Below are positions 11,436 to 23,720 of a stretch of 64,000 nt of DNA, piece by piece. A program made the translations under genes and the position numbers. Origin of the DNA: Phyllostachys edulis (taxonomy: Eukaryota > Streptophyta > Magnoliopsida > Poales > Poaceae); the NCBI GenBank assembly GCA_036346405.1, contig CM070566.1, forward strand, positions 10,202,355 to 10,266,354. The letters are read 5' to 3'. Position 1 is the first letter of the stretch. Every line of letters starts with the position of its first letter. The notes under the pieces were generated by a model that saw only the letters and a program-made list of their open reading frames with translations, made no database searches and was not told where the DNA came from.

Positions 11436-13440
11436 CTCGGCCACATCGGAGAAACTATAAGTCTCTTCGTCGGCCCTCTCATTCCATGATTCCTTCTTTG
11501 TCTACCTCCTCGACCTCCCATCCCTCCCTTTTAGAGGTGCCATGTCGAGACTCCTTTCCCCTCCCAGAGTATTTGGGACCTCGTGGCCGTGCTCCGAAAC
11601 CTGTTGTCCCGACAGTGTCGATCTACACCAATGCTCCCCCGTCGACACCTTCCCCGGCTACGACGCCCACTTCTGTGAATCTTGCTTAGGAGGATCCGGG
11701 ATGAGGTCGAGCTCGGCGCTCCTCCTGGTGTCTTGGGTTCCTAAGGCCGGGCGCGGCCTAGCGAGGCCCCCTCTATCCCATTTGATTAACAGGGACACGG
11801 AGGAACCTGACGGTCGGACCATGTCGGCGTCTACATGCTAGGCGTCAACCTGAGAACTACTCCAACTTGGTGTTTGCCTCGTCGAGCCCCTGCTTGCCCC
11901 CACCCCTGATCATTGGCGTGCGCTCCGTGCGGAAGGAGTAACCCTAGGAGAACACCATCAACCACAACCCCTTCCTTTGGGTGGAGCGCTTCGTTCTCCT
12001 CAAAGCGCCACGAAAACCATGTCGGCTCCTCTCGAGCATGAGTCTCTCATTGCCCTCTCCGTTGGCGACTACTGCTCAAAGCGGTTCGTGACCACATCCT
12101 CCACTTTGTTGGCCCTTCGCTAACCCGTCTCATCGACCCGATCGCCTCATAGGCGTCGACTATTATGTTGTGCTTGTCACCGTCAAAGCGGAAAGTCTCT
12201 TCAACGTCGGCCAACCTCCGTCAAAAGTCATGATGGTTCGGTTCCATCTGCCTTATTTGTATCTGCATGTTGGCGGCTTGGGGCTCCCATGCTTCTTCTC
12301 CTCAATGGCGACCAGACATGGATGAATAGGAGCTCGGTGATCTCGGCGCCCTCCCAAGCCTCTCTGCTGGGCTCTCCCATCTTTGCGGGGACCATCATTA
12401 GGTCGGCGGACTCTCAGTGTCTACCCACAGGTGCCCCATGGTCTTGTCGGCTCACGAGTGTGGCAACCTTGTCGATGGTTCGTGCCTAGCCGATTGGATC
12501 CGTCCAGGCCGGTGTTGTCATCAAGTTGCACTCGGCTTCCTTGAGGTCTTTTCTCGTAGTGCGAATGGGGACCACGCCTTCTTCTGTCTTCCCATGCAGC
12601 GAGCGAGCAAAGGTTTGCTTCTCGCCAACAGCTCTTGGCTCGATCGGCTTCGCCATAACATTGCCACCCTTGGCCCTCAACACTCTTTGGTCCTCTTCGT
12701 GGACATTCTTTGTGGGGCGAGCTTCGGCCCACAGTGGTTCTGTCCTCTCTATCCACCAGGTCAAGTCCTTACGCCTTCCTCCTTAGAGGCCCCTCCTATT
12801 TCCTCGATCGTGTTGTGAAAGGATGGATGAGGATGCTCACGAGCTTCGCTCGATGCCACACCCCCGGCCTCCTATTAGCGTCGCGATGCTTTCATTTCGG
12901 CGCCTTTGAGAGCAAGTTCATGTCTATCCTAGACAAAGCCACCATCCATAAGCGAGTTGGAGGACCTTGGTAGCCTTCCTCCATCGCCCTTTGGCGAGCT
13001 CCGGCGACGAGCTACTCACACTTGCGGATGAAGAGCCATGTCCCTATCAGCGGAGGATATCAAGTGCATCGCCAACACTGCGGCGTCTTGACACCATCAC
13101 AGTCGGCGATGGCGATGCGGCCCGATCACCTTCGACGATGTGTCACTTGCTTGCCCTTCTCCGCGGCCCTTCGCTAACCTTTAACTCCTTAGTTACGGTC
13201 TGAAGCGTTGCGATCGCGGTCTATTACGCTAGTGGGCTTCCTTCGGTTCTTACCTTCCTTCGCCGATGCACCTTTTGCATAGCGTCGAGTTCTTGTTATC
13301 AAAGTCTATTTTTTGTGATGGCTATTATGCGGAACCTTATTTTCCTCTTAGTTCTATTGTGGCATGTGATGTCTAGTATCTTAGCTATTGTGCTAGTTTA
13401 TTTTTGTCTTAGTCTCGTCTGTTGCTTGATCCTTGTTTTC
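11436..13440 (+). pseudogene. LINE1 ORF1 region, gag-like, disrupted
   Basis: This region precedes the endonuclease in the position of plant L1 ORF1, which normally encodes a nucleic-acid-binding protein. Short frames (11423-11689, 12289-12489, 12417-12818, 12710-12973) are fragments in shifting frames. Phrases such as VGDYC followed by a basic stretch and LPYLYLHVGGLGLP are visible by changing frame, but no complete zinc knuckle was seen. Assignment is mainly by position. Base composition is C-rich, unlike the LTR on its left. Confidence 0.45.
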
Positions 13441-13459
13441 ATGGATAGCTTTGTCTTGT

Positions 13460-16400
13460 AGGAAACTTACTCTCGTGCTTGGAATATACGAGGTTTGGGG
13501 AACTCCGACAAATGAGTTGACATCAAACATGCTCTCTCCAACCATGTCCCCTCTGTTCTCTGTCTCCAAGAAACCAAGTTTGTAGACATCTCTGTTTTCA
13601 AATCCCGCTCCTTCCTCCCGCCCTCGCTCTCGCTCTTCATCGCCAAGTCCTCTATGGGAGCCTCAGGAGGTATCCTCACCGCTTGGGATGATAACCACGT
13701 AGAACTCTTCGCTTCGGATGTTAAGGCTTTCTCTCTTACTTGCTCATTTGCCTCTTGTGTCACAAACTTTTCCTTCACATTCTGACGTCTCGGCCCATGT
13801 GACCTGCATAAAGAAGATTTCCTTGTTGAACTTGAGTTTAGCCTCCAACGTTTTTGGCCCTTGGGTCATTCTAGGATATTTTAACCTAGTTTCTTTGCAC
13901 CTCAAACCGTCGAATGAAAATTTCGGCGCTCAAGAAGCGATGATGTTCACTAACGCATTCATAAACTCAATATCCAAGAAATACCCTTGCTACATAGGCT
14001 TTATACTTGGTCTAATAACCAAGAAAATCCCATCTTTGCAAAACTAGGCGCACCTTAGTCAACAACGGTGGTGCATCTTGTTTCAGACTCCACCCTCTCC
14101 TCGCTCGTTCGCAATACTTTGGACCATGTTCCTCTCCTCTGGCGGTGTCAACCAGCGTTCCTAGCCCTTGACTTTCCCTTTGCAACAATCATTGGTTGCG
14201 GCATCCTCGATTCTCGGCTCGTTAGCCAAAATTGGAAGCGTCGGCCACCCACTCGCTTGGGCAACATTGGCCGACTTTGTCTTTGGCTCAAACGCTTTTC
14301 ATAATCTTGGCTAAAACACAGGCTAAGCATCTCAAGAATCCGCCACAGTTATAATAAATTGTGAAATTGCCATCACTCTTCTTGACAAGATGGAAGAATG
14401 GTGCATTCTCTTCCATCTAGAGTTTAATCTCCGCACTCTCGTCAAAGCCTCCCACCGGTGACATGTGGCGATGAGAGTAGCCTAGTGGAGATAGCGGGGC
14501 AAAATTCATGATTGCATCTAGCGATGAGAATCGCCTATTGCCATATGTGCACCTCCGTCCATTTCGCAAAAATCATATCAAAAGCGCTTTACCTGGGCGG
14601 CTATTTCGGTTTTTTAGCCATACGAGACAAGGAGCTCATTCTTCTCGATTTCTACAAAAATCTGCTAGGCACTCTAGATACCTGCCACTTTGACTTTTAT
14701 CTTGATCTCCTATTAGCTTACACTTCCCTCGATGCTACCTAGTGCACTCACCTTATCGACCATTGCCCCTCCAGAAATTCGGTTGGTCCTCTTTAGTATC
14801 TTGGGATGATTCTAGCTTGGGCTAGATGGCTTTGGGCTGCTTTCTTCAAAGCCAATTGGGAAATAGTTAAGTTTGACCTCCTCACTCTTCTTGAGTTTCT
14901 ACAATTCTAAAGGTGACCTCAAAAGAATAAACAAATCCTTCCTTGTTCTTATTCCAAAAAATCTGGAGTGACCAAACCTAAACATTTTCACCCTATCTCC
15001 TCCAAAAGTGTATCATGGCCGATTTCCAAAGCGTCTCCTTGCGGCTCTAGTGCTTTGTGCGGTTCCTTGTCCACCAGACCAAACTAGTTTCCTCCATGGA
15101 AGGAGTGTCTTTGAGAATTTCACATGCATATAGAGATCATCAAACTTGTTACAAGCATAAAACCCTTCAATCGTCCTCAATCTTGATTTTAAGTAAGCGT
15201 TTGACTCTATTGATTGGCGAGCCTTGGACCTTATCCTCCTCGCTAAAGGTTTTCCTCATCTCTGGAGGAAATGGATCTCTGATCTCTCCTCATCCAGTCA
15301 ATCAATGGTTCTGCTTAATGGTTCCCCTCGTCGTTGGATCTAGTACAAAAAGGGCCTCCATCAGGGTGACCCCCTTTCCCCTTGCCTTTTCATTCTCATT
15401 GCTGATGTTCTTCAACAACTAATCCTCCAAGCTTCCACTAGAGGCGAGCTAAAGCACTGCTAGTGGATGGCTCTCCTTGTCTCGATCCTTCAATCGTCGG
15501 CGACACCCTCATCATCTCTCAAGCGGGCGAGTCGACTTGCCACTCTCAAGAATATTCTTCTTAGCTTTTCTCGAGCTCGTGCCTTCACATCAATTTTGAC
15601 AAGAACACATTTATCCTCATTCATGTTGCTTGTCGGGACCCAAAAATGCAATTATGGACCCTCTGTGTATCTTGCACTAGTCGAGGATCACGCTAGTACA
15701 CGATGGTAACATCGGTGAAATATCATTTTCATATAAATAGACAAATAACAATAAATATCGAGTAAAGACCTTAAGGTCAAAGCTTACAATTAATGCCTCG
15801 GAAGGCAAATAACTCAAAAGAAGGCTGCGGTGAGCGTAGCGGAATAACCCGGTGAAGCCCATCCATATGCCCACAGGCAATCGGCTGGGGTGCACGACCT
15901 AGTTCTCCACGATCCTTGAAGTAGACCTTCTTGACTAACAATCCCATCACTTCTGCTTGATTTAATAAAGCAAGCATGAGTAAACTAACCGTACTACATA
16001 AGTCATACCACGAAATACAATTATACATGATGGCTTATTCCAAAGGAATGGCTTACGTAGTTCTTTTCTTGAAATGCAACATTTACAATTGAATGCAAAT
16101 AATAGATTGAAAGCATACTGATAAAACAAATAAGCAATATTTAATTTTAATAGTTTGATTTCACAAAGACACCTACAACCTAAACAAATTATTCACATAG
16201 CCATATGATTTAGATCACCTGACTCCTTCCCAATTGTTTTATGAAGATCGCCTCGTGTGAAATCCCGAGCATGTCCATGACCCGGGCCTTGACTATTGAA
16301 TAGATTGATTTACACTCTGCGAGTTTGTATACTTTACCCACATGATGCAATCAACATGCAGATGATCACAACAAAACATTTGAAACTTCATCTCAAGCAT

Positions 16401-19400
16401 TGATACTCCCGGTGTGCTTCGCTATACCAATCCTTACAGTGTTTGGCATAATACACACAGTTGGGCGGGGACAATGAACCGCCCGTGATATGCACCCAAC
16501 CACGGTAACACACCTCCACCCATCCACGAGCCTAACCTACTACGAGTAATCAATGTCAAGACTCTATAACTTACTAAATTAGGCCCGTCCCATAGCGGGC
16601 ATGTGGTAAATGCAGTAAGGCTCGGCTCAATGGCGCACAAAGTTAAGTCCTTAATTGACTAAGGCAAGACTTCCAAATTCTAACTAAGGCACCACAGTTA
16701 TTTTGACACAGATTAATATTCCCATTTCACATAGCCACCATGTCACACAGTATCCACCACTTGCCTCAGTCTAAACTTTTTCCCACCCAATTGGTTAAGT
16801 GCAACACATGCCATAATAGCACACAGTACACACAGTTTTATCTCATAGTTCTATAGTCACTTAGTCAAGTTGATAATTGCAACTTTACATGAAAGGCGAT
16901 TCATGGCATGGCTAAGCAATCTAATCGCATCTAACCAACCCACATTGGTGCTACAATATTACCAACTAAATAAATAACCAAGCTAGGGTGACAAAAGATT
17001 ATGACATATCAATATAGATAAGGTGGGTATAACAAATGGGATTAATAACTACACCCAAAAGCATTTAAATAAATACTTAAAGTAAATACAATAATTTGAA
17101 TCAAGGTACTTTTAAGCGGGATTCAATATGATCAAAAGTACAACTTGCCTTGCTACAACAATGATGATCTTATTTAATCTTTAATCTTTACATCCTTGAT
17201 CTTTAGCTCATTAGGACGATTAGGGACTTCAACGTCTAACGGAAAAGAAAGCACAAATGCAAACTAAATTCAAAAGACAAATCAAGTAAACTCCAAATTG
17301 AAATTGAATGGTACTGGAAGGTAGATAATGAATTTAGATGAATTTAGGAATTTGAATGGACACAATCGAGTGGGATGCAAAAGATATGGGCTTTGGAAGA
17401 TCATATGAAATGATGAAATTGAGAGAGAAAAGAATATTTAGAGAATATTCCTTTGGATTAAATAAAATAAATTGAAACTTACAAGTGGGGTCCTTTGGTA
17501 AGTGAGAGAGATGAACTCATTGGATGACATGTAGGGTCAACATGGAATGGAGAGAATTGGATATATTGATTGGTTTGGTTGGATGACAAGTGGGTCCATA
17601 CATTATGGAGAGGAAGAGTTAACAAAGAAGGCCGACTCGGCCGAGCAGATGGGCGTGCTTCACAAAACGAGGAAAGCACCACGAAGCTTGGTGGCCCACC
17701 TATCGATGAAGCGAAGAACAACCAACAATAACGCGTCGTGTCTGTTGATCTAGAGAAGAAACAAAGGGCGGTGAATCAACGAACAAGAAACGAGCGTGAG
17801 GCTGCTGCCGTACGGTTGGTTTTAGTGCGAGGAGATGGCAGCATGGCAAATAGAAAGAAAGGCGGAGGGCAAAGGAGTTAGAGATAGAAAGCCAATAGGG
17901 AGTCACATGGGCGTGCTTCATGAGAACGAAGTTGGAGCGAAACAACGGAGGTGATTTGATGCATGGGCGGCAAGCACATAAAACATGAGATAGCGAGAAC
18001 CGATTACATTGTTGGAAGAAATAATCGGCATGCCATGCATTATCGAGAAGCTTGTTCGGCATGGAGATGGCTACCAAAGAATTAACAAATGGAAAGAATG
18101 CTTCTTTCTGACAAAGGAAGAAAAAGAATCGAAGAGGATTCACGTTACGGAGACAACACATGAGCGAAGCAGCGCTCTGATGCCATGCATGAGCGAGGAG
18201 CATGCGAATAGGGCGCATGGTGTAGGATGGCGATTTTGAGATTTAAATGGCCAAACAAGGGTTAAACAAAAGAATTAACGGGGAGCATGTATTAGGAAAA
18301 TACTACTGCATTGGTGTAGAAACAAGAACCGAACACATACATGAGCGAGGATTGTCCCATGCATCGGCGGTTCTTGCGTATGGAATAGGCATCGGCTTGG
18401 CGGCAAGAGAATTGCGTGAGATTGACTAGCGGGAGGAACCACGAGAGAACGAGGGCTTGACCGATTGAGTTGGAACTTACATGGCACAAAGTGGCGAGAG
18501 ATATAATAGCTTTGCATGCAAGAGATTAGAAAAAGAATTAACAAGGGATTGATGATGCTGGCCACACCATATTGTGAGAAAGAAAAGCGGAAAGCAAGCG
18601 AGCAGGATTCATACCTTTGGACCAAAGACATGAGCGATTACGCAGTGATTATAGCACACATGATGGCGGCTGACGAAGGGCAAAAGCGGAAAGAAGCAGC
18701 AGGCGGACGCAATGGTGTGATCGGATTTTGGAAAAACTCACCAAGAAGCGAAACAGCATAGCGAGCGCGGTTGACTTCTGACTTGACATGGCTCCGGCAA
18801 TCTTGAGGCGAAGTGGATGGAACCATGGCCTTGAAGGGACGACGAAATAGCGCCGCATAAGCAGTTCGGCGGCGGACGTCGGATGAAGCGCAACAGCCGG
18901 AGAATATTCTTGGGAGGAGCTCGGTGATACTGCGGCGGCGGCGAAAATAGATCGATTTGGAGGAAACCAATTGAGGATTGGAAGGAGATCAAGGCGAGCA
19001 GCGTGAGCATAAGCGGTTAAGCTTTTATACACCAAGGAGAAAGATATGGAATTTTGAAATTTGAGTTAAAGCGAGCAGCGTCTTGGATTATTCGGTTAAT
19101 TTGGGAGCTCCGGATGAGCAGATCAATCGTGATTTACTCGGCACGCGGCTCGGTTGAGATCCGGGTGAATAGTACCAACGGTATTGTAACAGCAGAGAGG
19201 AGAGAAAGAAAGATTTGTTTTGGAAGTTTGAATTGGAAGCGCGTGAGAGTCTCTCGTAGGATCTGAACATGAGCAGTACAAAATAGTACTGTAGCAATTG
19301 GGTAGGAGAGAGAAAAAGAAGATTTTTGGAATTAAAGAAAATCCCAAAAATCAAGGAGGCCAAATAAATAGCAAATAAATTCAGAAAATACCAGAAAAAT

Positions 19401-20931
19401 CCTTGGAACACAAGGAAGCCAAATAACACAGGTTTTTCTTTAATTGATGTTTAGATTAGTCAAATTAAATATTTTAAGTTTAGGAAATTCCCAGTTAAGC
19501 TTCATTAATTCAAATAAAATTGGTGAATTTTTCCAGGGACCTAAACTACTCAATTTTTTTTTGAAAAGCCAAATTTTGGGACGTTACTTTGCTCTCCATG
19601 ATGCTCTTGGCCTTGCTACCATTTTTGGTTGTCATGTTGCATCCTTCCCTCAAACCTATCGTGTTTGACTCTCTCCAAGCACAAACTCAGGATCACGGAT
19701 TTTCAACCTCTCATATCAAAGTTTGACAAGTGCCTGCAGTGGCGCGAGAATCTGCTAACCCGGGAGGGCGTGTTACCCTCTCCAACTCTGTCCTTACCAA
19801 CCTCCCCACCCATGCCATGAGTGTCATTTCTCTCCCTAAAGGTGCTATAGTAGCTATGGACGGTACCACCGCGCCTTCCTTTGGATGGATGAGCAGCGTT
19901 GCAGCGGAGGCGCGCAAAGTGGCATGGGATGACATTTGTTGCCCAAAGCGAAGGGAGGATTAGGTATTAAAATCTCCATGTTGAGAATAGTTGTCTTCTC
20001 AAATTTCTCTTGAAGCTCCATGAAGTCATTAACACTCCTTGAAATTTGCTGGTTCCAGACCCATTATGGTTGGGTTGGAAATGCAACCTAGAAATCCACA
20101 TCACTTAGATACCCCTACTCGGAGAGGCCTTCTCACCGAACTCCTAACTTTCACCAAATACGAGTTGCCATCGATAGCGGTGCCTGAACATCCTTTTGGC
20201 ATGATCTCGGGAAGGCGACACCACCTTGCGGACCGTTTCCTTGCTCTTCTCCCTCCACTCGGCCACACATTGCGATTGCCGGTGCTCTCTCCTCCCGGAT
20301 CGGGATCTCTACCTCCAACCGCCTTACATCAATAGCCTTATGCGGTCTAGCATCTCTTCGCTCCTAGTGGCGGTTGTTCCTCCACCAATTGATCTGGCGT
20401 GCGGTCTCTCTGACATGCTACTCATCTTTGTCCTCCCGAGTGGCCTACTCTTTAGCCTACCAAACCGACCATGGCCCCCTTCTCCCCTCGTATTTGGAAA
20501 AACTATGCCCTAATGTTGCAAAGCGTTCTTGTGGCTCATTCATAAGCACAGGATTCACCACGAGCGATCGGCGCCACCCAGAAGGAATGGCCGACTCTGC
20601 TCATTGCCCTTCTGTCCAAGGCTGCGAGGATGTTCAACATCTTTTCCTCCTTTGTGGCCAAGGCAGATCGTTTGGGAGGCCATGGGCCTCAAGTTTCGCT
20701 TTCCCTCTTGCTGCTTGCCTCGGCACCACCCATAACACTATCCTCCTGACCATCTGTGGAACCTTTGGAAGTCTTAGTAATGTTAAAGCCTTTCGGCGAG
20801 ATAACGAGCGACCTCCCAAGTTCTTCACCGATGCTGCGATGACTTGCTCTTGTGGGCTCATAGGTGCAGCAGAAGCGACGAAATGTCAAATTGTAATGTG
20901 GGGTGAACGCTTTCTTGTAATGTCCCATTAG
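13460..20931 (+). pseudogene. LINE1 ORF2: endonuclease, reverse transcriptase, zf-RVT, split by LTR C
   Basis: The frame opens with an apurinic-type endonuclease start (AWNIRGLGN at about 13475), then CLQETKF at about 13560 with the catalytic Glu, and GGILTAWD at about 13670. The reverse transcriptase part follows (FDSIDW-like near 15200; HQGDPLSPCLFILIADVL at about 15357). Coding sequence is cut at INFDKNTF...HVA (15630) and resumes at 19594 with LHDALGLATIF and SFPQTY. Downstream come LPKGAIVAMD (about 19830) and a C-terminal zinc-binding reverse transcriptase domain (GMADSAHCPSVQGCEDVQHLFLLC at 20588-20657, in part) ending at a stop at 20929-20931. In-frame stops and frameshifts are frequent. 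Such proteins nick target DNA and reverse transcribe the LINE RNA there; this copy cannot. Confidence 0.85.
15631..19588 (-). mobile_element. Solo LTR C, antisense, inserted in LINE1 reverse transcriptase
   Basis: It starts TGTCGGGACCCAAAA and ends TTTTGGGACGTTACT, flanked by a perfect TTGCT duplication (15626-15630 and 19589-19593). Removing it restores a continuous LINE reading frame. It is 3958 bases long with no retroelement genes. On the reverse strand its end matches the end of LTR B (for example CACAGAGGGTC in both). The conserved core TATACTTTACCCACATG is at about 16328. Long frames such as the one at 17700-18218 on the minus strand have no recognisable domain and lie in the variable promoter-side part. 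A CATGAGCG word recurs at about 18160, 18188, 18340 and 18628. Confidence 0.88.
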
Positions 20932-21007
20932 CTAGCCCCTTGTACCCTTCCCTCGCTATCCCTGTTTCTCCATTTGTTAGTACCCCTTTGTAATAATTTG
21001 TTTATTA

Positions 21008-21045
21008 GGCCTGTTTGGTAGAGCTCTAGATTCTCATTTTTGATT
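21008..21045. repeat. P1 left terminal inverted repeat, first part
   Basis: These 38 bases match, in inverted orientation, 40149-40185 (GGAGCTGTACCAAATAAGACC end) with few mismatches, including GATTCTCATTTTT. TTA precedes it. LINE2 inserts right after GATT at 21042-21045. Confidence 0.75.
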
Positions 21046-23524
21046 AGTAGCCTCGATTGCTATCCTCCCTCTCAGTCCAACTTCTTGGCCGTCTTCGTCT
21101 CTCCTCCCTCCCCCATCTCCTCGGTGTCGTCTGCTTGCTCGGCGATGGCGTACACATCAATAGCTCTTACCCTTAGTTTAGACTTGAGGCGGTGATGGGA
21201 AAGAAATCCAGAAGGGCGTAGATGGATGGAATCATCGCTCTCGGCCGGACTCGGTGGAATCCGTCGTGGAGTCATTTGGCAGTCGTTCTCGCCAAACCGG
21301 TCGTTGTTAGCCTCCGTCGCCGGAGTCCTTCTAGGGCTCGGCCGTCAAGTCGAGTCGCTTAGGGGCACCGGTCTTGCCGTGCGGACTAGGGCAAGCGGTA
21401 CTCTTCCTTGATGGCGTTGCCATTGAACGCATGTTGGCGGTGCCACTAAGCGACTCTTCCACGAAGATGGCGGCGGCAGCGGCAAGAAGTCGTCGGCGTC
21501 GTGCTCCACGCTTGATCATTGCTCGGCGCCGACAAACCGCCGTGTCGTGCGGTGCCTCGAGACCTATTAGCATTGCTTCAAGCGCCGTTGGTGACCACTT
21601 GGTGGTGGATTGCAGAACCCCACCATTGTTTCGTTGCAAGCAAGTGGGTCACAGCGGTCCATTGCAAAAGCGTCAAATCCGGCGATTCTTGCGTTCTCGC
21701 CCGATCGCCCGACTTGCGGGGGCTCTGTCGTCAAGGCCGGTGGTCGCCAACAAGTGGTTCACCATGAGCGTCGCTAACCCGGCGGCTCGGGTCGCTTCGC
21801 CTTCGCCTCAACGCCCGAAGGTTTTTGGTAGAGGCCAGCGAATCCTCGAGGTCGTTCGTGCATGGCCAATGTTGAGCGTTCAAGCGGGTGAAGGCGGTGT
21901 CTTCTACCTCCCATTTTGGTGATGCCAATGATGAGTTCCCTCACAGGAACCCTCTCCGCCCATTTCGTGAAGCTGCGTAGTTCCTCTATCCCGACAATCG
22001 CGACATGGAAAGATGCCTCGGCGGCGTTAATTATCTGCGTGGAAGTGCGAGGCCCTTGTTTATGTCCAAGATGTCACGTGGGCACTCCAGGTTGAGAGGG
22101 GCTTGTCGACGGATAGGTTCTCCATTCACCCCTACTTCCTGGAGAATTTCCTCGTCGTTTTTTACAGCCATTCTTGCAAAGATCATATTCTCGTGCCGGC
22201 AGATCAAGACTTCCGGCTTCCTCCTCGTGGCTCGCCAATGGTCGCACTTAGCTCGGGTTGTGACCATCCTCTTAAGCTTAGTGTCAAAATTTGAGCTTAG
22301 AGGGCTGCCCTTACCCTGGAGTTTTGCGGCCATCTCAGCCATCCTCTCCCCTTCGTGTTGGGTCAAAGCTTTCGATGAATCGTCCACTTCGCGGGCTGAC
22401 CTCTTAGCTTTTCATTTGGTAGCCTGGTCATTCAACCCTAGTTTGATTCCTAAAGAAAAATCGGTCTTAAATCGTGGCGGATCTCCTCCGGATGGCTCCA
22501 TCGTGGACCACGGGGACGGAGTCTTTCTTGGCCGTCGGTTACAAGGGAGTTGCGGGAGGCCCTTCGCTACTAGCGTCATCATCCACATCCATGAGGTCGA
22601 GATTTTTCTACTTTGGCTTAGCGGGTTCATTCTTTTGCTCCTTCGGTGACGACTTCGAGCTTTGGCGGGCTTCCTCGCGGCGATTCCGGCGACCACGGTC
22701 GCGTCGCCCTCCTTCCAGCGCTAGGCGGGTGTGGTGGATGGTGAATTGCGAGCCATGGGAGGTTGAGGCGAAGAAGCGAGAGGCGGCGAACTTTAGATTA
22801 ACTTAGTTGTCTCATAGAAGCGCCGCCCAATGTCGACACTAGAGCCAAGGCGGTCAGGTGAGACGGTAGCATGGCGCCAAGTCTTGCATGGCGGCGGTGG
22901 CGTGAAGAACCTTTCTTTGGTGCCGGGAACTGCTTTCGCCGCTGCCGTTTTGGGTCCTCGATCGGTAGGAGGTTGCGGAGAAGGAAAAGTTAGCTTTGAA
23001 TGCTTTCGCTTCACCCTTGATCCGAGCTATTGATAGGTCACTCCGTGTCTCAAGTCGAAACTTCTTGGTTACCTTTGCTTTCGATAAAGTGGTTCATAGC
23101 CAAGTGGCCATTCGGGCACCTACTCTGGGTTCTGACGGCTAGTCTTCCGGCATTTTGGTCGTTCTTGCTCACCCTTCGACCCTCCATACAAAATCGTGGG
23201 CGGTCTAAGCTTGACTGCATGTGCCATGCAAGGGGCTTCGGTGAGTCAAGACTCTACCAAGCAACCGTTTATTAGGTCTTTGAATGTATTGGTCGAGGCT
23301 AACTCTTCCTGGTCCCCGTTCAAGCATCAAACCCTCTTGGCGGCACTTCTTCATTTCCCACCCACGTAGGACACGATGGCTTGGTCCCAATGCTCGGAGT
23401 TTTCCAACTATTGATGGGCTGATCTCGCTCTTTCGGACTCTCGTATTGACTTGGCCTCAAAATTTGGGTAGGCAAAAATTGGATAAGTTGGGTGATTCTG
23501 CTGATCTCTGTGGCGACCGGCGGG

Positions 23525-23720
23525 GCATCACCGAGAGGTCCTCTAAGACCTCCACAGGAGTCCACAGGACATCGAGAAGGTCGAGGATCTCTCGAGGCAG
23601 TCCTCGAGGCCTCCCGGGAGGTCAGTAGAACCTCCTAGAGGTCGGAGCTGACCAGGAGGTCTTGAGGTTGAGGACCTCCCAAGAGCCACGACCAAACAGG
23701 GGAGGTCGAGACCAACCGAG
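23525..23720. repeat. GAGGTCC-rich array at one end of LTR D
   Basis: The words GAGGTC, GACCTCC and CCTCGAGG alternate on both strands over about 200 bases, giving many short inverted repeats. The same word dominates 25420-26400 at the opposite end of this LTR but is rare in LTRs A, C and E. Confidence 0.8.

Larger units (their letters stand above)
11436..21004 (+). mobile_element. LINE1, decayed L1-like non-LTR retrotransposon
   Basis: Plus-strand element with an ORF1-like region (11436-13440), an endonuclease and reverse transcriptase region (13460-15630 continuing at 19589) and a C-terminal zinc-binding region ending at 20931. Solo LTR C interrupts it exactly, with TTGCT repeated on both sides. 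Its 5' part is separated by LTR A and may extend to 3986 or further. The 3' end is unclear: no poly-A is seen before the TTA at 21005 where transposon P1 starts, so the last part of the 3' untranslated region may resume at 40258. The frames hold many stops and shifts, so it is not autonomous. Confidence 0.8.

Noticed and set aside
17700..18218. 172-codon open frame on the minus strand, one of the longest in the window
   Set aside because: It lies in the variable part of solo LTR C, shows no recognisable domain, and has no counterpart in LTRs A, B, D or E.
23525..23720. GAGGTC palindromes as possible operator sites
   Set aside because: They are numerous, irregular and confined to LTR D; no adjacent gene start supports a regulatory reading.
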